64,000 nt of DNA from Tsuneonella flava (lineage in GTDB: Bacteria; Pseudomonadota; Alphaproteobacteria; Sphingomonadales; Sphingomonadaceae): positions 62,001 through 126,000 of the forward strand of contig NZ_PHSO01000006.1 in the NCBI RefSeq assembly GCF_002870965.1, given 5' to 3'. Both the position numbers and the translations under genes were made by a program. Below, one piece after another: positions 38,774-47,696 of the stretch. The notes under the pieces were generated by a model, which had not been told where the DNA came from, made no database searches, and saw nothing but the letters and a program-made list of their open reading frames with translations. Numbering within the stretch: position 1 is the first letter of the stretch; the number at the start of each line of letters is the position of its first letter.

Positions 38774-39819
38774 AGCGCAGACATATCGGCCTGGGCGAAC
38801 GCGCGCCCGAAGTGTTCGAGCGGCTGTTCGACAATCGTTCGAGTGCGCTGCACCCTGCAGACGCGGAGGAAGCCGCCGATTTCTGGGATCAGCTGGGCCA
38901 GTTCGAACGCCCGCCGCTGTCGCATGAAATGGCCGATGCCCCACAGGGCGGCTGGTTTGCGCGCAGCAAGTCGCCGCGCTGGCTCGCCGCTGCGGCAGCG
39001 GTTGCTGCGTTCCTGACAACTGGTGCAGTGATATACAGCCAGCGCGAAGCCCCTGCCTCTCTGCCCGGCCTGACACAACTGGCCGATGCAGTGATCGACC
39101 GCGAAGAACCCGGCCACACTTACACCGCCGGACGCGGTCAGCGCAGCATCATCGCGCTGAGCGACGGTTCGGAAGTCACGCTGGCCCCGGAAAGCACGAT
39201 CACAGTCCATTATACGGAAAAGCAACGCCTGATCCGCCTGATCGACGGGGAGGCGCTGTTCCGTGTGGCGCATAACAAGGCGCGCCCGTTTATCGTGAAG
39301 GCCGCGGGCGGCGAAGTCATGGCAGTGGGCACTGCCTTCGACGTGCGCCTGCGCGACAAGAGCAAGGCCGCGCAAGTGACCGTGGTCGATGGCGTAATCC
39401 GCATTTCCGTGGCCGCCCCGCATAAAGAAACCGGGTCCGAAATCGCCCGACTGGCGCGCAAGGGCGAACAGGTGGAATTCGGATCGCGCCCCGATGGCAA
39501 ATCGGCGCAGGGTTTCATCGGGGCGAGCAGCGAAGTGAACCTCGACCTGTCAGTCGTGTGGACCAACGGAATGCTGTTCTTCGATGGCGAACCGCTGGAA
39601 GAGGCGATCCGTATCGCTAACCGGTATTCCAGCCAGAACATCGTGCTGAAGGATCAGAGCCTGCGGAATGTCCCGGTGTACGGGCTGATCCGCCAGGGTG
39701 ACACTGCCGCGCTGTCGGACATTATCGAACATCCGGGCGCATTGCGGGTGGAACGCAGCGACAGTGCCCGACTGGACGGCGCATCCGCGCCGCAATCCGC
39801 TCCTAAACAAGGGGAATAA
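38770..39819 (+). CDS. FecR family anti-sigma/sensor protein
   Basis: A 349-residue inner-membrane regulator. A cytosolic N-terminal part (1-70) should bind the sigma factor; a single membrane helix spans about 72-92 (WLAAAAAVAAFLTTGAVIYS). The periplasmic FecR domain follows (YTAGRGQRSIIALSDGSEVTLAPESTITVHY, GEALFRVAHNKARPFIVKAAGGEVMAVGTAFDVR), and then a DUF4974/STN-like C-terminal segment (MLFFDGEPLEEAIRIANRYS). It is coupled by ATGA overlap to the sigma gene and is followed after one base by an M20 hydrolase, which ties that enzyme to the signalling system. Confidence 0.95.
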   Translation: MKRRHIGLGERAPEVFERLFDNRSSALHPADAEEAADFWDQLGQFERPPLSHEMADAPQGGWFARSKSPRWLAAAAAVAAFLTTGAVIYSQREAPASLPGLTQLADAVIDREEPGHTYTAGRGQRSIIALSDGSEVTLAPESTITVHYTEKQRLIRLIDGEALFRVAHNKARPFIVKAAGGEVMAVGTAFDVRLRDKSKAAQVTVVDGVIRISVAAPHKETGSEIARLARKGEQVEFGSRPDGKSAQGFIGASSEVNLDLSVVWTNGMLFFDGEPLEEAIRIANRYSSQNIVLKDQSLRNVPVYGLIRQGDTAALSDIIEHPGALRVERSDSARLDGASAPQSAPKQGE

Positions 39820-39820
39820 A

Positions 39821-41197
39821 ATGAAGTACCTGCCGCAACTGATCGCCGCCGGGATGATCCTGAGCACTTCGACCATCGCGCAGGCCGCGGCGAACAACAC
39901 CGATACAGCCGCCAGCACCACCCACGCCGATGCCAATGCCGCGCTGACGCAAGTGCAGGCGACGTTCGACAAGAACTATCCCGCGCTCGAAGCGATGTAC
40001 AAGGACATTCACGAGCATCCCGAACTGGCGTTTCAGGAAAAGCGCACCGCAGCCATTCTGGCGAAGAAGATGCGCGCGCTGGGTTTCGACGTGACCGAAA
40101 ATGTCGGCAAAACCGGCGTCGTCGCGCTCTATCGCAACGGTCCTGGCCCGGTGGTGCTGATCCGCACCGATATGGATGCCCTGCCGATGGAGGAAAAGAC
40201 CGGCCTGCCTTACGCCAGCAAGGTTCAGCAGGAAGTGGACGGCAATACCTATTTCGTCGATCATTCGTGCGGCCACGATATTCACATGGCATGGTGGGTC
40301 GGCACGGCAGAGGCATTGCTGGCGATGAAGGATCGCTGGCACGGCACGCTGATGTTCGTGGCGCAGCCTGCGGAAGAGGTCATCTCCGGCGCGAAAGCGA
40401 TGCTGGACGACGGGCTGTTCACCCGCTTCCCTAAGCCGGACTATGGCTTTGGCGCGCACATCGGTGCCGATACGCTGGGCACCATCTCTGTCAAGCAAGG
40501 GGTAATCAGCTCCGCTTCCGACCGGATCAGCGTCAGGTTCCACGGCGTTGGCGCGCATGGCTCGATGCCCGACAAATCGATCGATCCGATCATGCAGGCC
40601 GGGCATTTCATCACGGGTGTGCAAAGCACGATCAGCCGCCAGAAAGACCCCAAGCAATTCGGCGTCGTCAGCGTGGGTTCGATCCATGCCGGATCGGTCG
40701 CCAATATCATCCCCGATCATGCCGACCTGCAACTGACGCTGCGCTCGTTCGATCCTGAAACGCGCAAGATCATCAACGACGGTGTCGCCCGCACGGCAAA
40801 GGCCGCCGCCGATATGGAACGTGCCCCGGCCCCCGAAGTGACCCACGTTTACGGCACGGGATCGGTCGTCAACGATCCCGATCTGGCAGCGCGGGCCGCG
40901 ACTGTGCTGAAGGGCGCGCTGGGCGACAGCCGGGTCGCGTTCATCCCCGCCAGCGAGCCGGGCGGCAGCGCGAGCGAGGATTATTCCGAATTCGTCTCCG
41001 CCGGGATGCCGAACTCGGTCTATTTCTGGATCGGCGGCACTCCGCCCGAAATGATCGCGAAGTACAAGAGCGAAGGAAAGCCGGTGCCGGTCAACCACTC
41101 GCCCTATTTCGCGCCTTCGCCCAAAGGGTCGATCAAAGCCGGGATCGAAACACTGACTCTCGCCACGCTGATGGTGGCGGGCAACGACGCGCAATAA
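39821..41197 (+). CDS. Secreted M20D amidohydrolase
   Basis: A 458-residue metallo-amidohydrolase of the aminoacylase/carboxypeptidase Ss1/HipO group, which removes N-acyl groups from amino acids or peptides. A signal peptide (1-23, ending AQAAA) sends it to the periplasm. Metal-site motifs are DIHEHPELAFQE, RTDMDALPMEEKTG, and SCGHDIHMAWWVG; the glutamate pair is in QPAEEVISGA. The dimerisation domain contains GAHGSMPDKSIDP. ATG 39821 follows AAGGGGAATAAA, one base after the fecR stop. Being in the fecIR operon, it probably processes the ligand that the adjacent receptor imports. Confidence 0.93.
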   Translation: MKYLPQLIAAGMILSTSTIAQAAANNTDTAASTTHADANAALTQVQATFDKNYPALEAMYKDIHEHPELAFQEKRTAAILAKKMRALGFDVTENVGKTGVVALYRNGPGPVVLIRTDMDALPMEEKTGLPYASKVQQEVDGNTYFVDHSCGHDIHMAWWVGTAEALLAMKDRWHGTLMFVAQPAEEVISGAKAMLDDGLFTRFPKPDYGFGAHIGADTLGTISVKQGVISSASDRISVRFHGVGAHGSMPDKSIDPIMQAGHFITGVQSTISRQKDPKQFGVVSVGSIHAGSVANIIPDHADLQLTLRSFDPETRKIINDGVARTAKAAADMERAPAPEVTHVYGTGSVVNDPDLAARAATVLKGALGDSRVAFIPASEPGGSASEDYSEFVSAGMPNSVYFWIGGTPPEMIAKYKSEGKPVPVNHSPYFAPSPKGSIKAGIETLTLATLMVAGNDAQ

Positions 41198-41750
41198 TCC
41201 CCGCCCGATCCCGGTGCGATTGCAAACGAGGTTTGAAACCTGCGTTGCATCGCGCCGGGTCGGTGCCGTGATTGGGCTGGTTGGCTGGGCCGAAATCAGG
41301 GGCCGGAATCAGGGGCTGGAATCAGCAACGCCGATTGGTGTCATGATCCGGGCCGGTATTGGGGCCTGTGGTTGGGGCCGATCGGGACAGCTTGCGGGCT
41401 GGCTGGTGAGCTGGCGATTTTGCCGGTTTTTGGCGATTTTGGGCGATTTCGAGCCCGAAACCGGACTTACCTGTCCAATAGAGCGCCCTGTCGGGGCAGC
41501 GTGACAGCCTGTGCGATTACATGCGGTGCAATCGAGGATGCTTTGCGAAATAGCTACGCTATTACAGCGTGTTGCGCGCCATATATCGTGGTGAAGATGT
41601 AGGTGAAACCGGGCCTGAGCGGCGCTGCCGGGTGATTCCCTGTGCAGTTCCGGGTGCTCATCTGGCCGGTGCTATCTGGGGGCTGTCGGGCCGGGATGCA
41701 GCATTTCCGGGCAGCGTTTCCGCCACCCGGAAATATCTGTAATACATGCC
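41198..41750. other. Gene-free G-rich intergenic region
   Basis: 553 bases with no supported gene. The + strand is G-rich at 41270-41420, with three imperfect direct repeats of AATCAGGGGCCGG type (41294-41330) and four spaced G-runs (41350-41386) that could form a G-quadruplex. There is also a perfect small hairpin AATAGC-TAC-GCTATT at 41549-41563. It separates the M20 and S9 genes, which converge here. Confidence 0.5.
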
Positions 41751-44237
41751 TTATTTGGCGTTCTTCACGTATTGGTCGAACCAGTCGAAGCTCTCCGCCA
41801 GAACATGCAGGCGGCTCTCCCGCGCGGCATAGGCATGGTCTTCATAAGGCAGCATCTCCAGCTTGGCAGTCGCCCCCACGCCCTTCAGCGCATGGAAAAA
41901 CCGCTGCGACTGAATCGGATAAGTACCTGTATTACTGTCGATTTCTCCGTGAAAAAGGAGGATCGGCTCGTTGATATCGGTCACATGCATGAACGGCGAC
42001 ATCGCCTGATAGACCTCCGGCGCCTGCCAGTATGTCCGCCGTTCGCGCTGGAATCCGAACGGTGTCAGCGTGCGGTTGTAGGCCCCGCTCAGGGCATAGC
42101 CGGCGGCAAAAATATCGCTGTGTGCCAACAGGTTAGCAGTCATGAACGCACCATAGCTGTGCCCGGCGACACCCACTGTCTTGCGATCCGTAACCCCTTG
42201 ATCGACCAGCATATCCACCGCCGCCTGAGCATTGGCGACCAGTTGTTCGACATAGGTATCGTTGGCTTTCAACCCGCCCACAATCGGCATCGCCGCATTC
42301 GCCAGCACGGCATAGCCTTGTGTCAGGAACAGCATGTAATCGCTTGAAACTCGGTTAGAACGTCCCGAATATCGATAGGGCGAACCACGCACCTGCCCGG
42401 CCCCGCTCTTGCTGGCATATTCGCGCGGATAGGCCCAGACGATGGCGGGAACCTTGTTTCCTTTCTTATAGTTAGGCGGCAAATACAGCGTCCCGCTCAG
42501 CGGCACCCCGTCCGACCGGACATAGTTCACCAGTTGCTTGCTCGAATAACGCAAGGCATGTTCGGGCCGCGGCAGATTGGTCAGCGGCTTGCTGTCCTTC
42601 GCCGCCAGATCGCGGAGCATGTAGTTCGCCGGATCCAGACTGGTTTCGTACCGTGTAATCAAGCGCTTGGCCTGATCGTCGAGTACTGCGACAACACTCT
42701 CGTAACTCGCGCCGGAGGTTGCAAACACCCGCTCCGACTTCAGCGTTTTGAGGTTGAACCGGTCCAGAAACGGATGGTCCCCGTCAGGCGAACCGCCCTG
42801 CCCTGCCAGATAAATCCAGTCGCCATTCTGCCGCAGAACCGCCCCGCCCTGTGCGGCCTTCGTCACCGGCGATCCGGGGTCGGAATACCAGTCGTCGGCA
42901 TTGTGCGACCACAGCAGTCGCGGCTGCGAAGCGGGCTGCATCACATTGGCAAGCCACACTTTTTCCCCGCGCGTCGCCCATGCGAACTGCTTCACTATCG
43001 CCTGCCGACCGTTGTCGGCAAATGCAAACAGATCGCTGCCATCGAGATCGTCCGATGCGCTGACGATGCGGTCGGCGGTACGCATCAATTCGCGCGGCTC
43101 GCCATCGAACGGTGCCTCCAGCACCATCACACGGTCCCGATAATCCGCTGAAACTGCCGGATTTCCCTGATCGAGCGGTTCGACATACATCACCGCCGCG
43201 GGCGAAGTCGGCCGCCACTGATGGCCACGCTCCCCCGCCAGCGCCCAGCCCATGCTTTCGGGCCCGGCATTGTTGATCGGCACATCGGCCAATTCCTTCA
43301 CGACACTACCATCGGCAGACAGAATTTCGACCTGTTTGGGAAACCGGCTGGCAGGCACAAGGTACGAATAAGGCCCGACAATTCGGGTCGAGAGATAGTA
43401 CCGCCCATCTTCCGACGGCTTCAGGCTTTCGTAAATTCCGGCCTTGGCAAACGGGGTCTTCTTGCCGCTGACAACGTCCACGATCATCGGCTGCGATGTC
43501 ATGTAATAATCGAACAGCTGCTCGTCATACTTGTCGGTGAGCAGGTTGGTGAAGGTCCAGACCGGTGCTTTCTTGCCATCGGTCTGCTGCACCGAAGGCC
43601 CTGTCGGCACACCTCTTTCCGGCGCAGGTCCGCGATTTTCCGGGATAAACTGGCACATAATGCGGCGGCTATCGGCCATCCAGTCACACGGCCCGGCAGA
43701 GGTGCTGGCAATGCTGCTGGCGACATTGATCGATGGACCGGACAGCGCCCGCACCTTGCCGCTGACGGCATCGGCCACCCACAACTCAATTCCCTTCGCT
43801 GTGGTGTAAAGGAAAGCGAACCGGCTGCTGTCAGGCGCCCACATCGGCGGGCCAAGCTTGGCCGCGTCCAACGCAACCCGATGTTCTGCACCGGTTTTCA
43901 GGTTGACCAGGCGATACTCCACCCCGCGCCCGGTGTACGAAGAGTTGCGGTCATATGCCTTCGCATCGTAGGGTCCGTTGGTGGCGGTGTTCACCCGCAC
44001 ACCGGCAAGCCGCGCCATCGGCACAGCGCGATCGGCAATCGATGGCATTCCCTGCAAGGTCGTGAAAACGGCCCAGTTTCCATCCGGGCTGACACTGGCC
44101 GCCGGGGGTGGCGGAATATCGAGGATTGCGGCCACCTCCTGCGGCGGTTCGCGATATTCATCCTGCGCGCTGGCACTGGCAGGGACGAAAACGCCCACTG
44201 TCAGTGCGGCGTAGGCAATCAGGCCGATAATCCTCAT
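41751..44237 (-). CDS. Secreted S9 prolyl-oligopeptidase-family peptidase (S9D-like)
   Basis: An 828-residue exported serine peptidase. ATG 44237 is preferred over an adjacent TTG; a signal peptide (1-24, ending SASA) follows. An N-terminal beta-propeller (about 40-560) precedes the alpha/beta-hydrolase domain. The triad is visible: Ser694 in GHSYGAF, Asp767 in HGEIDSN and His801 in YEDHAYAARE. The block SGAYNRTLTPFGFQ closely recalls plant and bacterial glutamyl endopeptidases (S9D), so cleavage after Glu is possible. It lies 112 bases after a TonB receptor on the same strand, suggesting paired digestion and uptake. Confidence 0.92.
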   Translation of the reverse strand: MRIIGLIAYAALTVGVFVPASASAQDEYREPPQEVAAILDIPPPPAASVSPDGNWAVFTTLQGMPSIADRAVPMARLAGVRVNTATNGPYDAKAYDRNSSYTGRGVEYRLVNLKTGAEHRVALDAAKLGPPMWAPDSSRFAFLYTTAKGIELWVADAVSGKVRALSGPSINVASSIASTSAGPCDWMADSRRIMCQFIPENRGPAPERGVPTGPSVQQTDGKKAPVWTFTNLLTDKYDEQLFDYYMTSQPMIVDVVSGKKTPFAKAGIYESLKPSEDGRYYLSTRIVGPYSYLVPASRFPKQVEILSADGSVVKELADVPINNAGPESMGWALAGERGHQWRPTSPAAVMYVEPLDQGNPAVSADYRDRVMVLEAPFDGEPRELMRTADRIVSASDDLDGSDLFAFADNGRQAIVKQFAWATRGEKVWLANVMQPASQPRLLWSHNADDWYSDPGSPVTKAAQGGAVLRQNGDWIYLAGQGGSPDGDHPFLDRFNLKTLKSERVFATSGASYESVVAVLDDQAKRLITRYETSLDPANYMLRDLAAKDSKPLTNLPRPEHALRYSSKQLVNYVRSDGVPLSGTLYLPPNYKKGNKVPAIVWAYPREYASKSGAGQVRGSPYRYSGRSNRVSSDYMLFLTQGYAVLANAAMPIVGGLKANDTYVEQLVANAQAAVDMLVDQGVTDRKTVGVAGHSYGAFMTANLLAHSDIFAAGYALSGAYNRTLTPFGFQRERRTYWQAPEVYQAMSPFMHVTDINEPILLFHGEIDSNTGTYPIQSQRFFHALKGVGATAKLEMLPYEDHAYAARESRLHVLAESFDWFDQYVKNAK

Positions 44238-44349
44238 CAAACTATTCCCCCCAAATCAAAATCTTGCGGCTTCGGGATATTCCATACGATAATAATGCAT
44301 CGGACGGCGAGCAGCGCCAAAGCGACCGCCCGCCGTACCGATTGGCGCA

Positions 44350-47253
44350 TCAGAACTTCTTGGTAGCACCAAGATAGAAGAAGCGCCCGACGCTATCGAA
44401 CAGCGAGCTTCCGTATGCGCCGGTGTAAGTGGACGGCGTCCGCGGCGGATGCTCGTCGAACAGATTGTTTACACCGAACTGAAGGCTGCTGCCGTCGTCG
44501 AGTTCGTAGTTGATTGACAGGTCGTGATAAAATCGTTCGTCAACAGTGAGGCCGCCGTAATATTCGGCCGATTTCTCCACATCGAGGCTCGACGGGCCGA
44601 TATAGCGAACCTTCCAGTTAGCCCGCAGATTACCCACCGTGTAGCCGAGGTTGAGGTTGGCACGCCAGGTCGGGTTTTCGTATCCCCCATCCTTGATCAA
44701 CAGAGTCGTTTCATCCGTCGCGTCCACCAGCTCTTCCAGCTTGTCGAGATAGGTGAGCGTGGCTGTCACCGTCAGGCGACCGGGTAGGCTGGACGAAATC
44801 TTGTCGAGATATGTGTGATAACTCGCTGCAAAATCGACGCCTCGTGCCGTCAGCGATCCGACATTGACCTGCCGCAGATCGATGGACGAGATCACATAGG
44901 GATCACTCAAACCGACGAAGTTTCCGCGTGTCACCAGCGCACAGAACGGATTGTCGAGCGTTTCTGAATCGACACACTTTTCGACAATCGAATTGCCACT
45001 GATCGTCTGAATGGCATCGTCGATCTTGATCGACCACCAGTCAGCCGAAAGTGTAAGACCATCGACAGGAGTGGTCACCACGCCTGCAGTCCACGAATTC
45101 GACGTTTCTTCCTGAAGATCGGGGTTGCCGCCCAGGCGCGTGGTCAGTGCCAGCGAAGCCGCCGGGTCGACCCAGCCAACCGGAATGCCCAGCGCGCGGC
45201 AATTTGCCAGGCGATTGGGATTCTGGTTGATTTCCGCAGCGTCGCACGGATCCGCCGTAATATTCAGCGCGCCGATTGTTTCCGGTGCGAACAGCTCCAC
45301 GATGGTCGGTGCACGAACGCTGCGCGAACGGGTTACCCGGAAACGCAGATCGTCGATCGGTGCCCACTCGCCACCCAGTTTCCACGCAAGCGTGCTGCCG
45401 ATTGTGTCGTAATGCGAATAACGCGCGGCACCTTCGACCTGCAGCGATCTGCCGAGAAAGCTGTCTTTCAGAACAGGGACGACGAATTCGGCAAATGCTT
45501 CAACCACTTCGGCGCTGGCATCAACCGATTCGCCACCGTTATCGGTACGATAAAGCAAGCCACGAGCACCCAGCGGATCGTCCAGAGTGGAGAGCGAATC
45601 CCGGCGATATTCTGCGCCAATAGCGACACCCAGCGGCCCTGCGGGCAAATCGATCAGGCTACCTGTCGCCTGAATGCCTGCAAGAAGCTGCTCGTTGGTG
45701 ACCTCACGCATGAAAGTCGCTGCGAAATAGGCTTTGTCTTCGTCAGACACCATGCCGTCGAACACACTGATAGGCCTGCAACCAGCGGCCTGTGCAGCTT
45801 CGCTGCGGCATACCATTTCGCCAGTGCCGGGATCGATGACAGCATCGACCGCTTCGTAGAAACGGCTTTCGATACGGCTGTTTCCGCGCTTGTAGCGCTG
45901 ATCGCGGCGACCGTATTGCGCGAACGCTTCCCAGTCGAAATTGGCCACTTTGCCCCGCAAGCCGCCCGTAACGGTGTAGATATAGCGCGAGTTGCCATGC
46001 TCACGATTGCCGAAGATATATTCCCCTTCGTAACCGACCTTGAGCGACGAAAGCCCGTTGGCATCCATCAACGCGGTGACTTCGTCCGGTAGCGTCGGGT
46101 TATCGCGCTGCAGAGTCAGGCTTGAATCGAAGAACCCCTGCCCGTTGGTTTCGCTGTTGGCGAAGGAGAATTCGAAATCGGTGAACGCTGTAATATTATC
46201 GCTCAGTTCGTATTTCAGACCAGCGATCGCCGAAAAGCTTTCCCGCGGATTCCGCAGATTACGTTCGCGATTGTCGTATCCGTAGTCACCACCCGAACAG
46301 TACGAGCCGTAGCAATCGACACCGGATTGCGTGGCCAGACCATTATCATAATAATACCGCTGGCCACCAATGACGAAGCTCGGTTCATACGAACTCGTAA
46401 TCGTGCGCGGGTTGGTGATGACGATCCGATCGGGGATCCCATCGTCTGGCCCGGTGTTGTCGGGATTGTTCACGAACCGCAGTGCGCCTTCACCATAGGT
46501 GTAGCTGCGATCAGTGTATTTCAGTGTCTCGCTCTTGCTGTAATTCAGGCCAAAACGCGCCGAGCCTCGACCGTCAGCGAATTGCCCTCCGCCTGACGTC
46601 GAAATCCGGTACGTCGCGCCGTCACCGCGATCGGACAGACCGACACGGCCCGACACTTCGAACCCTTCGATATCATCCTTGAGGATGATGTTCACCACCC
46701 CCGAAACGGCGTCGGCACCATAGACCGCCGAGGCGCCGCCGGTGATGACTTCGACACTCTTGATCATCGATGTCGGAATGGCAGAAACGTCGACCTGCGA
46801 GCCATCGCGCGACCCGGAAACCCGGCGACGCCCATCGACGAGTACCAGCGTCCGGTTCTCGCCCAGACCGCGCAAGTTGATGAAGCTGGCGCCGATATCG
46901 CGCTGGAACGTGTCGTTGCTCGATCCCAGACCCACAGCGATTTGCGGGCTTTGCATCAGAACGTCACCGATATCGTTCAGGCCGGTATTCGCGATCTGTT
47001 CGGCGCTGATAATCGTCGTCGGCGTGGGATTATCGAAACCCGAACGCGCGACGCGAGATCCCGTCACGACAATGGCACCCTGAGTATCGGCGCTGTCCTG
47101 CGCTTGCTCAGATGCATTCGGGGTGCCGCTGTCCTGTGCATATGCCAGCGAAGGCATCAGGCACATCATCAGCGCTGTGCTGCCGCACAAAATTTGCTTC
47201 CTTCTGCGCATTGCACCAGCGACCGAAGCCTGCCCCATATTACTGTCCGTCAT
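44350..47253 (-). CDS. TonB-dependent receptor paired with the S9 peptidase
   Basis: A 967-residue outer-membrane receptor. ATG 47253 has a GGGGAAAATT leader; signal peptide up to about residue 39 (SLAYAQ). TonB box GAIVVTGSR is followed by the plug (VARSGFDNPTPTTIISAEQI, INLRGLGENRTLVLVDGRRR, SVEVITGGASAVYGADAVSGVVN) and a large barrel ending YLGATKKF. The plug variant with GLGENRTLVLVDGRR is common among sphingomonad receptors for peptides or plant compounds. No STN domain. A 443-base divergent region with a palindrome separates it from the S12/dadA operon. Confidence 0.94.
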   Translation of the reverse strand: MTDSNMGQASVAGAMRRRKQILCGSTALMMCLMPSLAYAQDSGTPNASEQAQDSADTQGAIVVTGSRVARSGFDNPTPTTIISAEQIANTGLNDIGDVLMQSPQIAVGLGSSNDTFQRDIGASFINLRGLGENRTLVLVDGRRRVSGSRDGSQVDVSAIPTSMIKSVEVITGGASAVYGADAVSGVVNIILKDDIEGFEVSGRVGLSDRGDGATYRISTSGGGQFADGRGSARFGLNYSKSETLKYTDRSYTYGEGALRFVNNPDNTGPDDGIPDRIVITNPRTITSSYEPSFVIGGQRYYYDNGLATQSGVDCYGSYCSGGDYGYDNRERNLRNPRESFSAIAGLKYELSDNITAFTDFEFSFANSETNGQGFFDSSLTLQRDNPTLPDEVTALMDANGLSSLKVGYEGEYIFGNREHGNSRYIYTVTGGLRGKVANFDWEAFAQYGRRDQRYKRGNSRIESRFYEAVDAVIDPGTGEMVCRSEAAQAAGCRPISVFDGMVSDEDKAYFAATFMREVTNEQLLAGIQATGSLIDLPAGPLGVAIGAEYRRDSLSTLDDPLGARGLLYRTDNGGESVDASAEVVEAFAEFVVPVLKDSFLGRSLQVEGAARYSHYDTIGSTLAWKLGGEWAPIDDLRFRVTRSRSVRAPTIVELFAPETIGALNITADPCDAAEINQNPNRLANCRALGIPVGWVDPAASLALTTRLGGNPDLQEETSNSWTAGVVTTPVDGLTLSADWWSIKIDDAIQTISGNSIVEKCVDSETLDNPFCALVTRGNFVGLSDPYVISSIDLRQVNVGSLTARGVDFAASYHTYLDKISSSLPGRLTVTATLTYLDKLEELVDATDETTLLIKDGGYENPTWRANLNLGYTVGNLRANWKVRYIGPSSLDVEKSAEYYGGLTVDERFYHDLSINYELDDGSSLQFGVNNLFDEHPPRTPSTYTGAYGSSLFDSVGRFFYLGATKKF

Positions 47254-47441
47254 AATTTTCCCCGCATATTTCGATCCAAAGACGTAACAATCTTGCAATG
47301 ATCGCAGGGCATGCGAAGCAGCAACATTTGGCAAGACCATAGCCTGTCGTTATGGAACGCCGAGATAGGCTGAAATTTTTCAGGAGCGATCTTTCTCACC
47401 GCAACTGAAACTTATAGATAGCCTGAATAACTCAACAGAAT

Positions 47442-47459
47442 TTTGTTGCACTGCACAAA
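47442..47459. promoter_or_regulatory. Near-palindrome in a divergent promoter region
   Basis: TTTGTTGCACTGCACAAA is an 18-base near-inverted repeat (one base offset) in the middle of the 443-base region 47254-47696 between a TonB-receptor gene and the divergent S12/dadA operon. The region is AT-richer than its flanks and holds no gene. The palindrome is placed where one regulator could control both sides. Confidence 0.45.
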
Positions 47460-47696
47460 TCCCCGATTTCTGTTGATTTGAGCCGTCCCACGAATAACCG
47501 TCGATCTACTTCACCAAGACTGAAGGCCTTTCTTGGCATTTTCAAACCAACCTCATCATCTCAACTCAAATGATCGCATGCATAGTCATTGGTTATGGAT
47601 ATGCCAAAAACTCGACCTTGTGTTGCGGGTCTGGCAGCTTCACCCTTCGCTTTCCGATGCTGCATCGCAGCGTGATAGGCCAAACAAGGAACCGAC

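Noticed and set aside
41214..41504. Small open frame in the G-rich intergenic region
   Set aside because: Trp/Gly-rich peptide explained by the GGCTGG repeats; no ribosome-binding site or family resemblance.
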